Assembly: GCA_016212795.1 (NCBI GenBank)
Contig: JACRDT010000005.1
Span: 186,001-250,000 of the forward strand
Length of the DNA stretch: 64,000 nucleotides
Reading direction: 5' to 3'
Source: Elusimicrobiota bacterium
Lineage (GTDB): Bacteria > Elusimicrobiota > Elusimicrobia > UBA1565 > UBA9628
Each line of letters opens with the position of its first letter. The first letter of the stretch is position 1. The position numbers and the translations under genes are program-made. Below the pieces are notes generated by a model. It saw nothing but the letters and a program-made list of their open reading frames with translations, made no database searches and was not told where the DNA came from. Shown in pieces: positions 60,887 to 64,000 of the stretch.

Positions 60887-61990
60887 TCATGGCGGGCACT
60901 TCGCCTTCATGATCTGGTCGCGTTTGTCCTTGAAGACCCGCACCCAGTCGTCGATCGTCACCTTGCGCACCCGGCCGTCCTTGCCCAGGATGGGGCGCTC
61001 GAACTTGCCGAGCACGTCGAACCTCGCGCCGGCGAACAGGTCGCGGATCTGCTTGTCCGAGAGCTTGGCCATGAGGTCGGCCAGGAATTTTCGCCCCGCC
61101 TCGCCGATCTTGGGATCCACGAGGCGCGGCGAGGTCCCCTTGAAGTCAGCCAAGCAGCCTGCGGGATCCTTCCAGATGGCCGCCTTCTTGGACCAGTTCC
61201 TGAACGAGGTGTAGTACCCGGTCCCTCCGAACGTGCCGCCGAGGTCGGCCACGTACATGATGGGCCGGCCGCACGCCGGGTCGCCCTCCGGGCACAAGAG
61301 CCTCTGCTGGTTGACCGTGTTGTCCCCGTGGTTGACGAAGACCGCCAGGAGCTTGAAGGCGTCCACCTCGGCCTTGCTCGACCCGCCGGCTTTCTCGTCG
61401 ATCTGGTCGAGCTTGTCGAAGGTCCAGCCCTCGTTCTCCACGATCGAGACCTCCTCGCCGCGCAGCCGGGTCTGGACCGTGGCGGGCTCGAAGACGCGCT
61501 TGGCGCGAGGGGTCGAGCTCGAAACGAAGGGGTCCACGGGGCAGTTGTCGCAGACGATCTTGACCGAGTACATCTTCTCCGCGTAGAAGCCCAGGGCCCA
61601 GAACAGGCGCGTGCCCGCGACTTCGCCGAAGACCTCGGGGTTCTTCTCCGGGTCGTACTTGACCTTGAGCCGCGTCCCGGCCGCATCCCCGCAGGGGAAC
61701 TTCTTCGCGCTGCCGCCGATGGGCTTCCTGGGGTCTTTCTCCTCGTACTTGCAGGCGATCTCCTCGCCGACGCGGTGAAAACCCTCGCCCGTCGGGCCGT
61801 TGAGGAGGTCCATGGACGCGACATCCACCTGCTGCCAGACGTGGGCCCGACGGATGACCTCATCGCGCTGGTCCGGGAGGAGCAGTCTGGCCTGGACGGG
61901 AAGCGGGCACGCCGCCAACAAGGACGCGGCCAGCCACCCTGCCAACGAACGGGAAAAAGCACGATAAAATAAGTCGCTTTTGTGTCTCAT
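60887..61990 (-). CDS. Secreted kinase-fold-like protein heading the Pel operon
   Basis: A 367-residue protein with a signal peptide (SLAGWLAASLLAACPLPVQA). Segments in order suggest a kinase-like fold: LKVKYDP (possible ATP lysine, about residue 110), GEVAGTRLFWALGFYAE (helix C-like), LLAVFVNHGDNTVNQQRLLC (catalytic-loop-like D and N, about 225) and MYVADLGGTFGGTG (metal-binding DxG-like, about 255). This resembles HipA/PI3K/FAM20-type kinases; the assignment is inference. Cysteines (CDNCP, CPEGDPAC) fit an oxidising periplasm. It is the first gene after the operon promoter. Confidence 0.6.
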   Translation of the reverse strand: MRHKSDLFYRAFSRSLAGWLAASLLAACPLPVQARLLLPDQRDEVIRRAHVWQQVDVASMDLLNGPTGEGFHRVGEEIACKYEEKDPRKPIGGSAKKFPCGDAAGTRLKVKYDPEKNPEVFGEVAGTRLFWALGFYAEKMYSVKIVCDNCPVDPFVSSSTPRAKRVFEPATVQTRLRGEEVSIVENEGWTFDKLDQIDEKAGGSSKAEVDAFKLLAVFVNHGDNTVNQQRLLCPEGDPACGRPIMYVADLGGTFGGTGYYTSFRNWSKKAAIWKDPAGCLADFKGTSPRLVDPKIGEAGRKFLADLMAKLSDKQIRDLFAGARFDVLGKFERPILGKDGRVRKVTIDDWVRVFKDKRDQIMKAKCPP

Positions 61991-62015
61991 ATTGGAATTA
62001 TCTGATATGCCGCAT

Positions 62016-62023
62016 ATTATACA
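62016..62023 (-). promoter_or_regulatory. -10 box for the Pel operon
   Basis: TG-TATAAT on the minus strand lies 25 nt upstream of the kinase-like gene ATG. No further clear promoter was seen before the operon end at 45543, where gaps are at most a few tens of bases, so this may drive about 16 kb. Confidence 0.5.
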
Positions 62024-62083
62024 TCATGCATGCGGTCGGACAGCTATATGTCCCGTGTCGGGCGGCGCTTGTCCCGCGAATAT

Positions 62084-62092
62084 TGCTAGAAT
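62084..62092 (+). promoter_or_regulatory. Extended -10 promoter of yvcK
   Basis: TGC-TAGAAT, identical to the arcC promoter element, lies 43 nt upstream of the yvcK ATG. The two divergent -10 boxes are about 60 nt apart. Confidence 0.55.
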
Positions 62093-62135
62093 CAGCGCAC
62101 GCTCCGACGCGGCCGGCGTCCGGGCGACGATTCCC

Positions 62136-63086
62136 ATGAAGAAGATCGTCACCATCGGGGGAGGGACGGGCCACTACGCCCTCCTGCGGGGGCTCAAGAA
62201 CTACGACGTGGACCTCACCGCCATCGTGTCGGTCTTCGACGACGGCGGCTCGACCGGCAAGCTCCGCACCGAATTCGGCATGCTCGCCCCCGGCGACATC
62301 CGCAACTGCCTGGTGGCCCTCTCCCACGAGGCCGACATCATGGAGCTGGCCGCGCTCTTCGAGTACCGCTACGACGAGAGCCTTGAAAGCCACAACCTGG
62401 GCAACCTCATCCTCAAGGCCCTCCAGGACATCAAGGGCGACATGGCGGGCGCCATCAAGGCGGCCGCGAAGATCCTGCGCATCAAGGGCCGGGTCCTGCC
62501 GGTCTCGGTAGACCCCTCGCACCTGCGGGCCCGGACCGACAGCGGCCGCCTCCTCCGGAGCCAGGTCGAGGTGAGCTACCCGGACCACCCGGACGGGAAG
62601 GAGCGCATCACCGAGGTCTGGCTCGAGCCCAAAGCCCACATCCACGGCGCGAGCGCCATGGCCGTGCGGGAGGCCGACCTCATCGTCATCTGCCCGGGCT
62701 GCCTCTACGGCAGCGTGGTCCCCAACTTCCTCGTCGCGGGCATGGCCGAGGCGCTCAAGAAGTCCGCGGCCAGGAAGGCCTACGTCTGCAACCTCGTGAC
62801 CAAGCAGGGCACCTACGGCTTCGCGGTCAAGGATTTCGTGCGGGAGATCGCGCGGTTCTCGGGCGTCCAGCCCGACGCCGTCATCTTCAACACCCTGCGG
62901 CCCTCCCAGGATGTGGTCGACAAGTACAACAGCGAGGTCTCGGGCTTCGTGGAGCCAGACATCTCGGGCCTCGAGGACGGGGTGGCCCGGGGAGCGGAGC
63001 TGCTCAAGGAGCACGACCTGGGCGGCAAAAGGGTCGTGCGCCACGACCCCGAGCGCCTGGCCCGGATGGTGATGGACCTGCTCTAG
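62136..63086 (+). CDS. yvcK: YvcK/CofD-like protein (gluconeogenesis factor family)
   Basis: A 316-residue protein. It starts KKIVTIGGGTGHYALLRGLK, followed by VSVFDDGGSTGKLRTEFG, GDIRNCLVALS, HNLGNLILKAL and DLIVICPGCLYGSVVPN, the conserved UDP-sugar-binding pattern of YvcK proteins. In Bacillus it binds UDP-GlcNAc and affects cell shape and growth on gluconeogenic carbon. ATG 62136 is chosen because the homology starts there; the frame is open upstream to a TTG at 61980, but that part overlaps promoters. It is divergent from the Pel operon. Confidence 0.93.
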   Translation: MKKIVTIGGGTGHYALLRGLKNYDVDLTAIVSVFDDGGSTGKLRTEFGMLAPGDIRNCLVALSHEADIMELAALFEYRYDESLESHNLGNLILKALQDIKGDMAGAIKAAAKILRIKGRVLPVSVDPSHLRARTDSGRLLRSQVEVSYPDHPDGKERITEVWLEPKAHIHGASAMAVREADLIVICPGCLYGSVVPNFLVAGMAEALKKSAARKAYVCNLVTKQGTYGFAVKDFVREIARFSGVQPDAVIFNTLRPSQDVVDKYNSEVSGFVEPDISGLEDGVARGAELLKEHDLGGKRVVRHDPERLARMVMDLL

Positions 63087-63094
63087 GCGTCCGG

Positions 63095-63114
63095 CGGGCG
63101 CTTCCCGGCGCCCG
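63095..63114. terminator. Hairpin between convergent genes
   Basis: CGGGCGC (63095-63101) pairs with GCGCCCG (63108-63114) between the stops of yvcK and the cyclophilin gene. There is no T-run on either strand, so termination would be factor-assisted or weak. Confidence 0.45.
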
Positions 63115-63843
63115 CTACGGGACGATCCTCGCGGTCTTGATGTAGTCCAGGTCGGGGAAGGCGGTCTTGAAGTACGCGTTGCCTTCCATCTGGGCGCGCC
63201 CCTGCTCGGGCCCCCGGCCCTGGGGGGCGCCCTCGCCGTAGCCGTTGTACAGCTTGTCCACGACGTCCATGCCCTCCTTCACCACGCCGAACGGCGGGAA
63301 GCCCTGGTTGTCGAGGAAAGCGTTGTCGCCGAAGCTGATGAAGAGCTGGGTGGTGCGGGTGTTGGGCCCGCCCATCGCGAAGGTCACGGTGCCGCGCTTG
63401 TTGGACTGCACCCCGGTGGGGTCGTCCATGATGCGGGCGGGCCGCCACTTGGCGTTGACCTCGGGGGAGCCGTGGATGCCGAACTGCGCCATGAAGCCGC
63501 CGATCACTCGGAAGAACGCGACGTCGTCGTAGTAGCCGATCTTGACGAGGTTGAAGAACCGGTCCGCGCCGTTGGGCGCCCAGGCCCGGGTGACCTCGAC
63601 GACGAAATCGCCCTTGGTGGTGGCGACCTTGGCCCGGAAGACGTCGGGGGCCTTCGCGGTCGCCGTCTCGGGCGAGAGCAAGCCCCGGAAATCCTGGGCC
63701 TGACCGGCGGGAGCGGCCGGCGCGGCCTGCCCGGCGGCGGGCGCGGGCTCGGCCGGCTTGCCGGACTCGACCGGCTGGACCGGGTTCTTGGCGCAAGCGG
63801 CGAAAGCGATCGTCATGACCGACATCAACAGTGTCTTTCTCAT
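63115..63843 (-). CDS. Cyclophilin-type peptidyl-prolyl isomerase, lipoprotein
   Basis: A 242-residue protein. The N-terminus (MRKTLLMSVMTIAFAACAK) ends in a lipobox-like FAAC, followed by an Ala/Pro linker (to about residue 50) and a cyclophilin domain. Active-site residues are seen in FFRVIGGFMAQFG (R, F, Q) and TFAMGGPNTRTTQLFISFGDN, with FPPFGVVKEGMDVVDKL near the end. It should speed proline isomerisation of envelope proteins. No Shine-Dalgarno sequence stands out. Confidence 0.9.
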   Translation of the reverse strand: MRKTLLMSVMTIAFAACAKNPVQPVESGKPAEPAPAAGQAAPAAPAGQAQDFRGLLSPETATAKAPDVFRAKVATTKGDFVVEVTRAWAPNGADRFFNLVKIGYYDDVAFFRVIGGFMAQFGIHGSPEVNAKWRPARIMDDPTGVQSNKRGTVTFAMGGPNTRTTQLFISFGDNAFLDNQGFPPFGVVKEGMDVVDKLYNGYGEGAPQGRGPEQGRAQMEGNAYFKTAFPDLDYIKTARIVP

Positions 63844-63900
63844 AGCAGGAAGTCTAAGAAACTCGGCGGGCCCCGGTCAAACCCACGACCCTTCGTTTGA

Positions 63901-63929
63901 TTGACACTGCCGGGCCTAATTGGTATCGT
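63901..63929 (+). promoter_or_regulatory. Sigma70-type promoter near the right edge
   Basis: TTGACA (63901-63906), a 17-nt spacer and TGG-TATCGT (-10 at 63924-63929) form the best classical promoter in the window, reading rightward. An ATG at 63995 with GGAG upstream may begin the gene it serves; too little is visible to name it. Confidence 0.6.
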
Positions 63930-64000
63930 TACCGAGCCGGCGGCGCCGCGTGGGGGGCCGCGCGGCGATCCGATCATCCTGGAGCAGCTTGAACATGGCC

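Overview
The window is GC-rich (roughly two thirds G+C) and densely packed, with long runs of genes sharing ATGA, GTGA or TGATG overlaps. It belongs to a Gram-negative bacterium: there is a BamA-like outer-membrane barrel, a PelB-type porin, lipoproteins and many signal peptides. The mix of a pilin-like N-terminus (RGQNTVEYLLML), TPR, WD40, FGE-fold and Ser/Thr-kinase proteins, and TAnnnT promoters without a clear -35, looks most like a high-GC Elusimicrobiota-type lineage. That placement is inference; no rRNA gene is present. All calls come from reading sequence, without database searches.

Layout. 1-6349 (minus): end of an RlmI-like methyltransferase, then a pyrimidine/beta-alanine catabolic operon (ferritin-like small protein, beta-ureidopropionase, dihydropyrimidinase, class III aminotransferase, CoA-acylating semialdehyde dehydrogenase). 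6465-16085: FGE-fold protein (minus), then uvrB, a WD40-caspase, nadC, a BirA-like ligase, greA and an outer-membrane barrel. 16117-24908: receiver-metallo-beta-lactamase fusion, TPR proteins, a membrane Ser/Thr kinase, a divergent pilin-like operon and a second FGE-fold protein. 25451-29749: four translationally coupled genes (adenylating ligase, cyclase-family hydrolase, acyl carrier protein, unrecognised 629-residue protein), a candidate undescribed biosynthetic system. 29764-33037: a graveyard of mobile-element remnants (IS91-type, IS200/IS605, IS630) with a low-GC orphan gene and an AlbA_2-type gene cut by IS630. 33050-45237 (minus): Fic protein, methyltransferase, beta-propeller protein, carbamate kinase, a second WD40-caspase, and secreted hypothetical and Sel1 proteins.

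45543-61990 (minus) is the standout: a Pel-type exopolysaccharide locus of divergent design. PelA is split into a hydrolase gene and a deacetylase gene, and PelB is split into a membrane-anchored TPR gene and a TPR-porin gene. I see no PelC. A lone receiver protein, a HEAT-repeat protein, a secreted kinase-like protein (first gene) and an MFS transporter are built into the same transcription unit. PelD keeps a c-di-GMP I-site (RxxD) next to a degenerate GGDEF motif. The right edge holds yvcK and a cyclophilin lipoprotein.

Regulation. Many promoter-proximal genes have a TAnnnT box, often with TGn in front. In five cases it ends only 6-8 nt before the start codon, which predicts leaderless mRNAs. 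Downstream genes use Shine-Dalgarno sequences or stop-start overlaps.
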